The notes: a model not told the origin generated them from the letters alone. Positions 22,520 through 31,553 are shown, numbered from the stretch's first letter. The stretch: DNA of 64,000 bases from Nostoc sp. PCC 7524 (GCF_000316645.1 NC_019684.1:2819501-2883500); one strand, 5' to 3'. Translations and numbers: made by a program.

Positions 22520-22670
22520 GAAGGGGAGTAGCTACTGGCAAAAAGTTTCCCAGCCAGTACATCTGAATCAACACACTGGCGATAAGCCTGGTTCAGATGA
22601 CAAATATTCAAGATTTGGTAGCGAGACCTTCACTAAGTTCACAAAAAATGTGAGCTTGGTGAGGTCTTTT
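22520..22670 (+). promoter_or_regulatory. yybP-ykoY Mn2+ riboswitch
   Basis: The conserved blocks of this RNA family are visible: AAGGGGAGTAGC at about 22521, stem GCTACTGGC/GCCAGTA, stem CATCTGAA/TTCAGATG, and GGTAGCGAGACCTT at about 22617. The last block runs into a long stem, GACCTTCACTAAG (22625) with CTTGGTGAGGTC and TTTT, which could serve as the switchable terminator. Members of this family bind Mn2+ and raise expression of Mn exporters. The gene that follows is a TMEM165/GDT1 protein, the standard partner, which supports the call. Confidence 0.88.
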
Positions 22671-22677
22671 GGCTCTC

Positions 22678-22716
22678 TTCAAGCTCACATGACACACGAT
22701 TCTTCAGGAGCTTGAA
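22678..22716 (+). promoter_or_regulatory. Hairpin that masks the ribosome binding site of the Mn exporter
   Basis: TTCAAGCTC (22678-22686) pairs perfectly with GAGCTTGAA (22708-22716). The right arm overlaps the Shine-Dalgarno AGGAG (22706-22710) and ends just before the GTG start at 22720. It lies downstream of the riboswitch and may add translational control. Confidence 0.55.
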
Positions 22717-22719
22717 AGA

Positions 22720-23349
22720 GTGATAACAGCTTTTACCGCCGGCTTATTATTAATTACAGTTTCAGAATTAGGGGATAAAACTTTTTTTATTGCTGTGATT
22801 TTGGCAATGCACCATTCACGGCGATTAGTATTTGTGGGAGTGGTAGCTGCTTTAGCTGCAATGACAATCCTGTCAGTGTTATTTGGACAAGCAGCATCTC
22901 TACTGCCAAAAGTTTATATTCATTATGCTGAAATCGGATTATTTTTAGCCTTTGGTATTAAGTTGTTGTATCAAGCTAGTAGGATGACGGCTGCGGTTGC
23001 ACAAGCCGAAATGAACGAAGAAATTGCAGAAGCTAAAGCCGCAGTAGAAAAAGCCGATTCCCAGCTACCAAAACAAAAAACTCCCTTATCGATTGTCATC
23101 GAAGCCTTTGTATTGACCTTTATGGCAGAATGGGGCGATCGCACCCAAATCGCCACCATAGCCTTAGCCGCCGGAAATAACGCCATTGGTGTCACCATAG
23201 GAGCTATTTTAGGTCATGCCATTTGTGCTGCGATCGCAGTCATTGGTGGCAAAATGATTGCCGGCAGGATTTCCGAGCGTCAACTCACCTTTGCAGGCGG
23301 ATGCTTGTTTTTGATTTTTGGCGTTGTTGCCGCTATAGAAGGAGCCTGA
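22720..23349 (+). CDS. TMEM165/GDT1 (UPF0016) family Mn2+ exporter
   Basis: This 209-aa membrane protein has six or so helices in two homologous halves. Each half carries the family motif E-x-G-D-[KR]-[TS]: SELGDKTFFIAV near the N-terminus and AEWGDRTQIATIAL in the second half, joined by a charged cytoplasmic loop (AQAEMNEEIAEAKAAVEKAD). The cyanobacterial relative Mnx of Synechocystis moves Mn2+ out of the cytoplasm towards the thylakoid lumen or periplasm and is needed for Mn tolerance. The start is GTG at 22720, preceded by AGGAG. Its leader contains a yybP-ykoY riboswitch, which independently points to Mn2+. Confidence 0.93.
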   Translation: MITAFTAGLLLITVSELGDKTFFIAVILAMHHSRRLVFVGVVAALAAMTILSVLFGQAASLLPKVYIHYAEIGLFLAFGIKLLYQASRMTAAVAQAEMNEEIAEAKAAVEKADSQLPKQKTPLSIVIEAFVLTFMAEWGDRTQIATIALAAGNNAIGVTIGAILGHAICAAIAVIGGKMIAGRISERQLTFAGGCLFLIFGVVAAIEGA

Positions 23350-23466
23350 GAAAGATAAGGGGATGAGGGGGATGAGGAGGATGAGGGGGATGAAGTAAAT
23401 AGAAATTCTTCCCCATCTCCCCCCACTCCCTCATCTCCCCCACTCCCCACTCCCCACTCCCTCATC
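23350..23466. repeat. STRR-like tandem repeats between convergent genes
   Basis: GGGGATGAG-type nonamers on the left and CCCCACTCC/CTCATCT units on the right form an imperfect inverted arrangement between the two converging genes. It could fold into a long G/C-rich stem in either transcript. Confidence 0.6.
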
Positions 23467-24339
23467 TCATTGCGGAGGAGTGCTTTCTGTCGTGGGTACA
23501 GGTGCAGGTGCAGGTGCAGGGGTTGCAGTAGCGGCTTTGTTAATTTCATCTTTGTATTGGGCTGGAGCTAAAGCCACAGCACTATCAAACAAAGGTTTGG
23601 CTTCTGCGGCTTTACCCTGTTCCTTCAACAGCATCGCCTTAGCCAAAACTGGGCGGAAATCCTTGGGGTCTTTTTTAATGGCTTGATCAAAAGCAGAAAC
23701 AGCTTGAGGATAGCGTTTTTGGTTAGCGTGAACATTACCTAGTAATACCTGTACAGCCACTACATCAACACTTCCAGGCTGAATTGTGTTTGCTTGAGCC
23801 GCATTAGTGAGGGTATCTTGCAGTAAACCAATAGCTGCTTCTGGGCGTTGTTGATCTAACAACAGAGCCACCATTCCCTGCAAAGCCTTTAAATCTCCAG
23901 GTTTCGTGTCCAAAATTGTCCGATAAGCCTGAGCCGCTCCTTCCTTATCACCAATTTGCTGTTTGGCTTGAGCTAATAGCACACCGTATTCTGACTGATC
24001 GGGATTGAGTTTAGCTAGCTTTTCTAAAGGTTCAATGACCCCTTGAATATTACCTTGCTTTAAACTTAACAGTTGTAGTCGCGCTTGTAATAGACCCTTG
24101 AGTGCTGTTTGATTTTCTGGTTCCCGTTGCAAAACCAGTTCATAACCCCGCACAGTGTCTTGCAATTTTGTTTTCTGCTCAGAGGCGGCAGAATTGGTAC
24201 TGGGGCTAGCAGGATTCTGATTTGAGGATGTCGTATTGTTGATAGCACCAATAATGGGAACTACAGAAACACCTACAAAAGTCAGAACTGCCAGTGCTAA
24301 AATAATTTGAACTATCCAGCGATTGCGCGGTTGAGACAC
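23467..24339 (-). CDS. TPR-repeat membrane-anchored protein
   Basis: A 290-aa protein with one N-terminal membrane helix (NRWIVQIILALAVLTFVGVS) and a periplasmic or lumenal-side body of tetratricopeptide repeats. Repeats are seen at ELVLQREPENQTALKGLLQA, PLEKLAKLNPDQSEYGVLLA, TILDTKPGDLKALQGMVALL and FDQAIKKDPKDFRPVLAKAM. The tail is APAPAPVPTTESTPPQ, encoded by GGTGCA tandem repeats. I start it at GTG 24339, giving MSQPRNRW: GGAGAGG stands at the right distance, while the upstream in-frame ATG adds a non-conserved stretch. TPRs are scaffolds, so the partner is unknown. Confidence 0.8.
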   Translation of the reverse strand: MSQPRNRWIVQIILALAVLTFVGVSVVPIIGAINNTTSSNQNPASPSTNSAASEQKTKLQDTVRGYELVLQREPENQTALKGLLQARLQLLSLKQGNIQGVIEPLEKLAKLNPDQSEYGVLLAQAKQQIGDKEGAAQAYRTILDTKPGDLKALQGMVALLLDQQRPEAAIGLLQDTLTNAAQANTIQPGSVDVVAVQVLLGNVHANQKRYPQAVSAFDQAIKKDPKDFRPVLAKAMLLKEQGKAAEAKPLFDSAVALAPAQYKDEINKAATATPAPAPAPVPTTESTPPQ

Positions 24340-24713
24340 GATTTTGTCCCTCTCCAAAACTCTAATCTCATTATTATTGACACAAATTAGAAAGTTAAAA
24401 ATTTCCAAAACCGTGCGGAGAACAGCCAATTACCTGTGAATTTTATAACAAATGATTATCTGCACTGCTAAAGTAAGTGATGACTTTAGGGAGAGCCATC
24501 AGATTTGAAGCTATGATATGCTTCCGAAACTAGAGTAAAGACGCTAAATTACACATTTAGATTCTGAATGACCAATTTAGCGTCTTTACAATTGTATAGA
24601 GTGTTCTGATGTAATTTTGGAAAAAGCCAATATACTTTCATCTGTATAAACGCTCTTTCCGTCTGCCTTAGTAAAATCCCACAATGGGATGTGTCTCCGC
24701 CCAAGGAGTTTTT
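24340..24713. other. Divergent intergenic region with a perfect 16-bp inverted repeat
   Basis: 374 bases between the TPR gene and the 354-aa hypothetical. At 24535-24550 and 24574-24589 lies a perfect 16-bp inverted repeat (GTAAAGACGCTAAATT and complement) with a 23-base loop. It is not between converging genes, so a terminator is not the obvious reading; an operator or a small mobile repeat are alternatives. Confidence 0.6.
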
Positions 24714-25778
24714 ATGAATTCCGACCTGATGCCTTCGCCTGAATCCTCTAACTCTTTTCCTTCCCAGGAACCTCAAACTCAAACAGAGGCAGCTGCTCAT
24801 GTTCATGTAGCAGCAACCCAGCCCTCTAAGGTTGAGAATCCACCTGTCCAGTCCAGTGAAACCAACTCAAATGAAAACTTAGCCGATCACCTACAGTGGG
24901 GCGAAGCCCATCGCCAACAGCCGATTCCGCCGCCCAGTGAACCGATGCAGTACCGAGCCATCGGATTAGTTCGGGGACGCTATCGAGCCAGTGATGACCA
25001 ATTTACTCAAGGCATCTTACTGACCGCAGATGGCGTAGAACTAAATGCTGTCCTCCTAGGTCGGATTATGAGCCTAGTGAAAAATCACCTAGACCTAGAA
25101 AAAGATCATTTGTGGGTAGTTTATCCCCGCACCAGACAAGAAAATGACAGCTTACACATTCAAATTGTAGGGGTCTGGGAGCCAGAAAGTCTGGCCAAAA
25201 AGTCAACTGAAGAAAACGAGCCAGATTTGGAGTCACAAGTATTACAGACACCAGATGAGAGTTCAACCGATCAAAATCAAGCAACTACAAACCCCCCAGT
25301 ACCTTCATCTGGTATTCCCGATGGTGGTTTTTCTGTGCGTGGCGAGGTAGTTTACCAGTCTTTCGACGAGAAGAGCTTGGTTGTCAAAATTAAGCAGGCT
25401 CCACGTAAACCGACTGACAAACCCAAATATTTCAAATTAAAACTGCGCGGTGTGTTAACCACCAAAGCTGTAGGCAAGTTTTGGGACTTCCAAGCCAAGC
25501 GAGAAGCCGACGTATTAGTAGTAGAAACGGCGGAAGCGATCGCTGACTTACCCAAAAAACGTAGACCTCCATTCAAAGGTGGTGGTGGGCCTCGTGGTGG
25601 TGGCGGTGGCAGAAGACCATTCCCTCCCAGACGGCCAGGAGAAACTCCACGCCCCGTCAAGAGAGCAAGCGGTGAATCCTCGTCATTTCCCAAACCCTTG
25701 CCAAAATCGCCCTCGCCCTCGCCGTCGTCTACACCCATCCCGAAACCTGTAAAACGACCAAAGCCGACTCAAGAGTAG
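24714..25778 (+). CDS. Cyanobacterial hypothetical protein with Gly/Arg-rich and Pro-rich tail
   Basis: A 354-aa protein that I do not recognise as a named family. The first 75 residues are polar and probably disordered. A folded part follows (MQYRAIGLVRGRYRASDDQF ... GVELNAVLLGRIMSLVKNHL), then an acidic linker, then a second conserved part (FSVRGEVVYQSFDEKSLVVK ... YFKLKLRGVLTTKAVGKFWD). The C-terminus has KKRRPPFKGGGGPRGGGGGR and a basic Pro/Ser tail, the composition of nucleic-acid-binding tails. An RNA-related role is possible but unproven. The start at 24714 is supported by AAGGAG five bases upstream. No helices or signal peptide are seen. Confidence 0.75.
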   Translation: MNSDLMPSPESSNSFPSQEPQTQTEAAAHVHVAATQPSKVENPPVQSSETNSNENLADHLQWGEAHRQQPIPPPSEPMQYRAIGLVRGRYRASDDQFTQGILLTADGVELNAVLLGRIMSLVKNHLDLEKDHLWVVYPRTRQENDSLHIQIVGVWEPESLAKKSTEENEPDLESQVLQTPDESSTDQNQATTNPPVPSSGIPDGGFSVRGEVVYQSFDEKSLVVKIKQAPRKPTDKPKYFKLKLRGVLTTKAVGKFWDFQAKREADVLVVETAEAIADLPKKRRPPFKGGGGPRGGGGGRRPFPPRRPGETPRPVKRASGESSSFPKPLPKSPSPSPSSTPIPKPVKRPKPTQE

Positions 25779-25921
25779 GGATTGGGTATTGGGGATCGGG
25801 GATCGAGGATTAGGTATTAAGGATTAGATATGGTAAAAGGGATGTTTTTACACCCAGTCCCCAATCCCCAGTCCCCAGTCCCCAGTCCCCAGTCCCCAAT
25901 CCCCAGTCCCCAGCCCCCACC
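25779..25921. repeat. STRR heptamer array (CCCCAGT/CCCCAAT)
   Basis: On the left are GGGATTGGGTATTGGGGATC-type units. On the right, from about 25856 to 25918, roughly nine CCCAGTC/CCCAATC heptamers stand in tandem. The two sides are complementary in part, so a long hairpin could form between the converging genes, perhaps acting as a terminator. Confidence 0.75.
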
Positions 25922-27091
25922 CTAAAAGTCTGTCCAACGGTCTTGAGGGAGAAAAGAACGTTCCATCGGTATCGGGGCTACTGGTTCTGTGAGGGTAAAA
26001 CTGCCTGCTGCAATCCATTGTTTTAGCTCTAGGGCAACTTGCCGAGATAAAAACACACTTGCCAAAGGGGCGGCTCGCACTGTTTTCCCCTCAATGGTGA
26101 TACGCCCGGACTTCAGTTGGGCGTAACTCACCAAACCAAATGTCGGACGCACACGCCGAGGAATGGAAAAATCAACTATGGGCGCAACTAATTCTTGATC
26201 TTGCACTGCACAGTGTTCTACTACTTGTTCATTCAATATGGGGATTGGTACACCCACGCCCAACATTAACGAAGGCCCATAATTTTTAAAGTAACAACCT
26301 CGTACCCATCGGGCATCCATTTGTTTAGCATCACCAATTAACGCTAAAGTAGCAGCCGGGCCAATCGGTGTTTGATTCGCTAACCGCTTCTGTAAAGGAA
26401 AGTGTTGTGTACCTTCCCAAGCGACATAACCAACACCGCCGCCTAGAAAAATTCTGGTGCCAATGCCGATAAGTTGTAAATTCGGGTCATTAAATAGGGG
26501 AGAAATCGCACCAGGGTTAGAATAAACCGCATTACCCAAACGCGGTTGTAGAGGGCCGAGATAAGTATGAAGTTGGCGATCGCCTCCATTCACCCCCACG
26601 ATAAAATTCTGATAAAGATTGCGCGGATTAAATAAATAAAACTGATTAATAGTGTCGCGGGTAATAGAAGTTTCAAAACTAGCTCTGGGATAACAATCTG
26701 TAACTTGTCCTTGCGCTCTGACGTGAACAGGTTTACCTGCGATTAAATCCTCTATCACATGACCGCCACCACGCTCCCGAACTTCTTCCCCATCCATCGT
26801 ATCCACAGCACAGCTAGCACCCAAATATAAATCAACTGCGCCAAAACCACTGTATGCGGGAACGCCATCCACCCAACAACGGCGAATTTTGATTGGCGGG
26901 TCAGTATGTCCCAGGTTAATAATTGCACCACTTGATTCCATCGGCTCAAAAGTGCCAGTGGTGACAACATCAACCTCTTGGGCAACTTTACTCACACCGA
27001 CTTCTAAAACTCGTGCTTTAAATTCTTCAGATGTTAACACCACCGCAGTTTGACGGTGAATTTTCTCGTTAATTTCCGCAATAGTTCGCAT
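25922..27091 (-). CDS. Homocysteine biosynthesis protein (DUF39 / HcyBio family)
   Basis: A 389-aa soluble protein matching the DUF39 family from its opening MRTIAEINEKIHRQTAVVLT through VDVVTTGTFEPMESSGAIIN, GHTDPPIKIRRCWVDGVPAY and YLGASCAVDTMDG to GVGYVAWEGTQHFPLQKR. Members in methanogens and anaerobes take part in making homocysteine from aspartate semialdehyde with sulfide. Conserved cysteines (RRCWVDG, ASCAVD, VRGCYFKNYG) fit sulfur chemistry. CBS or ferredoxin domains fused in some relatives are absent. In cyanobacteria, which have other routes to homocysteine, the exact job is uncertain. Length and ends look complete; no clear Shine-Dalgarno precedes the ATG. Confidence 0.85.
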   Translation of the reverse strand: MRTIAEINEKIHRQTAVVLTSEEFKARVLEVGVSKVAQEVDVVTTGTFEPMESSGAIINLGHTDPPIKIRRCWVDGVPAYSGFGAVDLYLGASCAVDTMDGEEVRERGGGHVIEDLIAGKPVHVRAQGQVTDCYPRASFETSITRDTINQFYLFNPRNLYQNFIVGVNGGDRQLHTYLGPLQPRLGNAVYSNPGAISPLFNDPNLQLIGIGTRIFLGGGVGYVAWEGTQHFPLQKRLANQTPIGPAATLALIGDAKQMDARWVRGCYFKNYGPSLMLGVGVPIPILNEQVVEHCAVQDQELVAPIVDFSIPRRVRPTFGLVSYAQLKSGRITIEGKTVRAAPLASVFLSRQVALELKQWIAAGSFTLTEPVAPIPMERSFLPQDRWTDF

Positions 27092-27114
27092 TGTTTATGT
27101 AGCGGATTGACATC

Positions 27115-27978
27115 CTAATCCTGGGTTGATATTTCTGCTAAGTAATTGATTAAATCAGTTAGGCTAGAAAAATCTAAGAGTGCTTCTGCTAAATTTTCTA
27201 ATTGATTAGTTGATAGCTCATGAATCCTCTGTTGTATTTGAGGATCAAGATTACCAAATCGACGATGAAGCTGACGGATAATCAACGTTGCTTCCCCTTC
27301 CTGTTTTCCTTGTTGTAGTCCTTGTTGTAGTCCTTGTTGTAGTCCTTTTTGCAGGATATCCTGATAAATCACAGATTCTTGCATAATTTCCTCACGAAAT
27401 AGTTGTCGGATCAAATTTTGCTCAAAGCGCAACCCGGCTATCACTTGTACACAAGCTGAGATATTGATTCGCTCATCTGTTTCTTCAATCATATCGACAT
27501 GGGCTGCAACTTGCTCTAGGAGGGTATTGGGTGAATTAGTTTTAGCTAAAGTTGCTAAAGGTAAAAGTGCCGGGTTAGCTAGCAGTGGCGTGGGATCTTC
27601 TTCCCAAATCCGAATCACTCGATATTCATGTCTGGTTTTAGTGTCTACATACTCGGTATGAAAAACTATTTCTGCTGTACTCGGTTGCAGAAATATTACC
27701 ACCTGCTCAATTTGACACCAGTATTGTCGTTTCAATCTGGTGTAGTAATCCAGCATCCGAAAGTTAATTGGAGGATTGGATGTGGGTAAAGTTTGAAATT
27801 CTAGATGCAGAATTTGATTGGATATTTGTAGAAAAGTAACAGCATCAGCTCGAATGGGTTCAAGACTGAGTTCTGTTTTTAGTACCTGGATGTCTGAAGT
27901 TTCAGATGAGAGTAACCATCTAGAGAATTCAGCAGGATAGTTTTCTGCTAGGTATTTGCAGATATTATCGTAAGCCAA
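27115..27978 (-). CDS. Rpn-family nuclease / PD-(D/E)XK transposase-like protein with DUF4351
   Basis: A 287-aa protein of a type very common in Nostoc genomes. The N-terminus (AYDNICKYLAENYPAEFSRW) and the middle (ILHLEFQTLPTSNPPINFRM, LDYYTRLKRQY) fit the PD-(D/E)XK nuclease fold of Rpn proteins, with HLEFQT as the catalytic E-x-Q-like strand. The C-terminus is a DUF4351 helix pair (RQLHRRFGNLDPQIQQRIHE, LENLAEALLDFSSLTDL). Between them is a QGLQQGLQQGLQQG track encoded by exact 12-base tandem repeats at about 27310-27350, likely to vary in copy number. The start is a TTG at 27978, right after a HIP1 site and without a Shine-Dalgarno; the MAYDN opening of relatives supports it. Confidence 0.8.
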   Translation of the reverse strand: MAYDNICKYLAENYPAEFSRWLLSSETSDIQVLKTELSLEPIRADAVTFLQISNQILHLEFQTLPTSNPPINFRMLDYYTRLKRQYWCQIEQVVIFLQPSTAEIVFHTEYVDTKTRHEYRVIRIWEEDPTPLLANPALLPLATLAKTNSPNTLLEQVAAHVDMIEETDERINISACVQVIAGLRFEQNLIRQLFREEIMQESVIYQDILQKGLQQGLQQGLQQGKQEGEATLIIRQLHRRFGNLDPQIQQRIHELSTNQLENLAEALLDFSSLTDLINYLAEISTQD

Positions 27979-28044
27979 GGGCGATCGCGTATCAGTAGAG
28001 TCAGTAAAATATTATCCCTAATTCTGCGGTAAATTAAAGACTTC

Positions 28045-29565
28045 TTACTGGCGTGTGTAGCGATGCTTGACACCGATGGGGAAATATTCGCGATCGCCCA
28101 TTGGTGCTAACATCACTTGGGGTGTTTGGTATTCCTTCGGGACGTAATTGGCGAACTCGCTGTTCAGTCGCAACAGTTGGGTGAGAATTGAATTAGCTAT
28201 GGCTTGGTGTTTATCTTCACTACCTTCTACCTCTGGTGCTAATTCCACCACTACAGATAAAAATCGATTTTGATCGGCATCTTCTTTTACCTGCAAGACA
28301 AACTTACCTGTTACCCATTCTTTAATCACAGGTTGCTCTAACCCTACTGTGACATTTTCGGGGTAGATATTTGCGCCAAAGTAGGAAACTGTAAAATTAG
28401 AGCGTCCAAAGACGTAGACGAAGGGTAGTTTGCGAATACCTCTTGGGGAATGGGGAGTAGTAGAAGTCAGATTTTCCAGTGGGTTGAATCCCCAGTTTGC
28501 TAAAAACTGAAGCATAGCATCATAGCTGATAATTCCCCCAGTGTCTAAGATGTTATACCGGATTAGGGGAATACCGTTATTGCCAGAAAATAATAATTGC
28601 CCATCTTGCACTTCAAAAAAGCGGCTCACTGGATCATACTGCACCAGTGTAGGTAAACGGGATTCTCCAAATAATGCTTTAGCGGCTGTGGGGTTTTGTG
28701 CCAAAAAACGCCGAATACAAATACTCAAAGGGGTTTCATTGCCTAATACTCCCGCATCGGCTGTACCGTAAAGTGATGCGGAATCATAGCAGGGATGTTG
28801 AGAACCTACCCTTTCGCCTACTAAACTCCGCCATTCTTCGCTAAATACTTCACCTGCCATCACAAATTTAATCTGATAGCGTGGCCATTCCACACCACGA
28901 ACAATTCCTGTATCAATTACATCTTTCAGAAATGGTGGATATCCTAATAAAACCACCTGTTCAAAATTGCCACCTAGTTCCTGCACTACCCTGAATATTT
29001 CGTCTTTATTGTTACCGGGTGTAATCACAGTGATGGGGTAGCCTTTGCTGGCAAGATAGCGACAGCAATTTGTAGTGAACATCCCACCAACCCAAGTACC
29101 GAGGGTAAAACAAATTACTGCGAGGGTGCGTTTGGTATCGGCGGCGAAACTGTCGTAAAAAATTTGCTCAAAGCGTGTAGCAATTTGTAATTCATCGGTG
29201 AAGAACCGAGGCCAAAATGTCGGCTTACCTGTAGAACCGGAGGAAGCCGCAATCATATCGCAACCTTCTAGCTGCCCGTTGCGACATAAATTAGTTAGAG
29301 GATAACGCGAGATATAATTTTCTTTAGCGATCGCTGGAAGTTTCTGAAAATCCGCAAAAGTTTGGATACTATCGGGATTAATTCCTTTCTCTGCTAAGAA
29401 AGCTTTGTAAGCAGGCACATCAGCAGCTACATCATGAAATAAATCCAAGACAGCTGATTCACTAGCAGTGTTGATATGCTGCTGTAATAATGCTTCTAGA
29501 GGGGTAGATACAAAATCTTCCCATGCCTGGATTGCTTGCTGCCCTCGTAATTTGTTGTTCATCAT
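28045..29565 (-). CDS. Phenylacetate-CoA ligase-like adenylate-forming enzyme
   Basis: A 506-aa enzyme resembling PaaK and CapK. It has IAASSGSTGKPTFWPRF as the AMP/ATP-binding P-loop-like motif (Ser/Thr/Gly-rich, then K), SLYGTADAGVLGNE as the adenylate motif and a C-terminal small domain with YFGANIYPENVTVGLEQPVI, the usual PaaK C-terminal fold. The family activates carboxylic acids to acyl-AMP and often to CoA thioesters. No phenylacetate pathway is nearby, so the substrate is unknown. It begins MMNNKLRGQQ; either Met could be the start. It is followed 66 bp downstream by the Rpn gene on the same strand. Confidence 0.8.
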   Translation of the reverse strand: MMNNKLRGQQAIQAWEDFVSTPLEALLQQHINTASESAVLDLFHDVAADVPAYKAFLAEKGINPDSIQTFADFQKLPAIAKENYISRYPLTNLCRNGQLEGCDMIAASSGSTGKPTFWPRFFTDELQIATRFEQIFYDSFAADTKRTLAVICFTLGTWVGGMFTTNCCRYLASKGYPITVITPGNNKDEIFRVVQELGGNFEQVVLLGYPPFLKDVIDTGIVRGVEWPRYQIKFVMAGEVFSEEWRSLVGERVGSQHPCYDSASLYGTADAGVLGNETPLSICIRRFLAQNPTAAKALFGESRLPTLVQYDPVSRFFEVQDGQLLFSGNNGIPLIRYNILDTGGIISYDAMLQFLANWGFNPLENLTSTTPHSPRGIRKLPFVYVFGRSNFTVSYFGANIYPENVTVGLEQPVIKEWVTGKFVLQVKEDADQNRFLSVVVELAPEVEGSEDKHQAIANSILTQLLRLNSEFANYVPKEYQTPQVMLAPMGDREYFPIGVKHRYTRQ

Positions 29566-29577
29566 TAGTTAGTCAAT

Positions 29578-29640
29578 AGTCAATAGTTATTATCCTTATT
29601 TCCTTCCCAGTCCCCAATCCCCAATCCCCACTCCTTACTC
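29578..29640. repeat. STRR repeat upstream of two divergent genes
   Basis: TTAGTCAATAGTCAATAG units followed by CCCCAATC/CCCCACTC heptamers lie between the PaaK-like gene and the first kinase gene. Confidence 0.6.
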
Positions 29641-29701
29641 CGTAAATTAAACTGTATTAGTTGTAGTAATTTCTAAAAACCCTCATCTATCCTTCAGCGC
29701 C

Positions 29702-31396
29702 ATGCAGGTATATTGCAGTAAACAACACGCAAATAATAGCAGTAATCGTTTTTGCATTCATTGCGGTGAACCTTTGGCTCTTGCTGTTGGGCAAGTTGTA
29801 GATAATCGTTATCGGGTGATACGGCAATTAGGACAGGGTGGGTTTGGACGGACTTATTTGGCTGAGGATACTAAGAAATCAAATCAAACCTGTGTGCTGA
29901 AGGAATTTGCTCCCCAAGTTACTGAGAAACAGGATTTACAAAAAGCTAAGGAGTTGTTTGAGCGAGAAGCAAATGTTCTCAAAAAACTTCACCATCCTCA
30001 AATTCCGAGGTTTCACGCTTCGCTACAGGTGAAAATCGGCAGTCGGGATTTTTTCTTTTTGGTACAAGATTATATAGAGGGTGATAATTTTGACCAAATC
30101 TTAGAACAGCGTCAAAGTCAAGGGAAGACTTTTAGTGAAGAAGAAGTAATTACTTTAATACAACAGATTTTGCCAGTTTTATCTTATATTCACTCTCTAG
30201 ATGTAGTACACCGTGATATTTCTCCTGATAATTTGATTTGGCGGCGTGGTGATAATTTACCTGTGCTGATTGATTTTGGTGGGGTGAAGCAATTACCAGC
30301 TTCTGAGGGCTTCTGGTTTACTAAATTGGCTGTTAATCACACTTTACTAGGTAAAAAAGGTTACGCACCAGAAGAACAATTACGACAGGGAAAGGTATTT
30401 TTTAGCAGTGATTTATATTCTTTGGCGGTGACAGCTTTAGTTTTACTGACAGGAAAAGAACCGCAAAAACTATATGACAGCTATCAAGGTGTTTGGCGTT
30501 GGGGTAGAGAAATCAATGTTAGTACAAAACTAGAGTCGGTGTTAAAAAAGATGCTGGCTTATAAACCAAGCGATCGCTATCAAAACGCTGATCAAATTCT
30601 CAAAAATTTACCTTCACCATCTCTCACTCAACCGCCTGTCACCCATCTTACCAAGATTAAGACAATGGTAGTTGCCCCCGGACGCAAGGCAGCAGGCGCG
30701 ATTGTCAGTAAATTACATAACAAAACTCAAGCCGTTGCCCAAAAGTTACCCTTCCCGGTTTGGTTGCGTCCTTTTGCAGTGAGTTTTGGCGGGACAGCTT
30801 TAGTGGTTTTGACTGGTGCAGGTACTTGGGCTGTAGTCAATGCCGTAGTTCGTGGTGTATCATCAATTACTTTGCCATCAATCTCCTTACCCCAAATCCC
30901 ATCCTTACCCAATCCGATTGCTCAACCAGTCGGGAGTAAAACCAAAATTAGTCTGAGTGACATTCTCAGCCGTCGTCAACAATTAGAAATTCCGGAAGTA
31001 TTTTTTATTCGGACGGTAGATGGCTTATTCTATGCCCAAAAACCGGAACTTAAAGGACGAAGCCTCACTTCTAAACCGGAGGATAAAGCTTTACGGGATG
31101 AGTGGCAGACTATTGCTGGGGATTTATTGAATAAAATAGAACAAGCTAACCTCAGTACCGATTCACGCCGGAATTTAGGCAGCTATACTGAGCAAGATTA
31201 TCAAAGATGGAGAAGACAAGCCCGTTCTGGACAACTGGGAAAATACACAGTTAATGATCTCAATAGAGATACCAATCAAAAATTTGATCGGTTGTTTCCT
31301 GGTCAACAGCGTGGGAAACTGAATCAACAAACTTTAGGTCAAATTTGGTATGCGATCGCTGCTGATCAAGTTAATCAAGCCAAAAGCGGGAGATAG
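29702..31396 (+). CDS. Membrane Ser/Thr protein kinase with zinc ribbon (twin 1)
   Basis: A 564-aa Hanks-type kinase. The N-terminus is a small zinc ribbon (Cys5, His9, Cys18, Cys21). The kinase domain follows: P-loop LGQGGFGRTYLAED, Lys67 in CVLKEF, catalytic loop VVHRDISPDNL (about 170), and metal-binding Asp in LIDFGGVKQ (about 190). A single membrane helix (GTALVVLTGAGTWAVVNAVV, about 365) leads to an outside domain (FFIRTVDGLFYAQKPELKGR ... LGQIWYAIAADQV). That domain recurs in the next gene and in no family I can name. The gene is likely a duplicate of 31554-33680. Substrates are unknown. Confidence 0.92.
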   Translation: MQVYCSKQHANNSSNRFCIHCGEPLALAVGQVVDNRYRVIRQLGQGGFGRTYLAEDTKKSNQTCVLKEFAPQVTEKQDLQKAKELFEREANVLKKLHHPQIPRFHASLQVKIGSRDFFFLVQDYIEGDNFDQILEQRQSQGKTFSEEEVITLIQQILPVLSYIHSLDVVHRDISPDNLIWRRGDNLPVLIDFGGVKQLPASEGFWFTKLAVNHTLLGKKGYAPEEQLRQGKVFFSSDLYSLAVTALVLLTGKEPQKLYDSYQGVWRWGREINVSTKLESVLKKMLAYKPSDRYQNADQILKNLPSPSLTQPPVTHLTKIKTMVVAPGRKAAGAIVSKLHNKTQAVAQKLPFPVWLRPFAVSFGGTALVVLTGAGTWAVVNAVVRGVSSITLPSISLPQIPSLPNPIAQPVGSKTKISLSDILSRRQQLEIPEVFFIRTVDGLFYAQKPELKGRSLTSKPEDKALRDEWQTIAGDLLNKIEQANLSTDSRRNLGSYTEQDYQRWRRQARSGQLGKYTVNDLNRDTNQKFDRLFPGQQRGKLNQQTLGQIWYAIAADQVNQAKSGR

Positions 31397-31545
31397 GGAT
31401 TGGGGATTGGGGATTGGGGATTGGGGACTGGGGATTGGGGACTGGGGATTGGGGATTGGGGAAGCAGAGGAGCAGAGGAGCAGAGAAGTAGAGGAGAATA
31501 ACTATTGCCTATTGCCTATTGCCTATTGCCTATTGCCTATATAAC
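31396..31545. repeat. STRR heptamer arrays between the twin kinases
   Basis: About eight GGGGATT/GGGGACT heptamers (31397-31463), then GCAGAGGA units, then five ATTGCCT heptamers (about 31503-31540) that run up to nine bases before the start codon of the next gene. The second kinase therefore has a leader made of tandem repeats and no Shine-Dalgarno. Confidence 0.8.
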
Positions 31546-31553
31546 TAATAACT

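Noticed and set aside
25856-25918. CRISPR-like array of short repeats
   Set aside because: Heptamers are directly tandem without spacers; the same holds for all other STRR tracts in the window.
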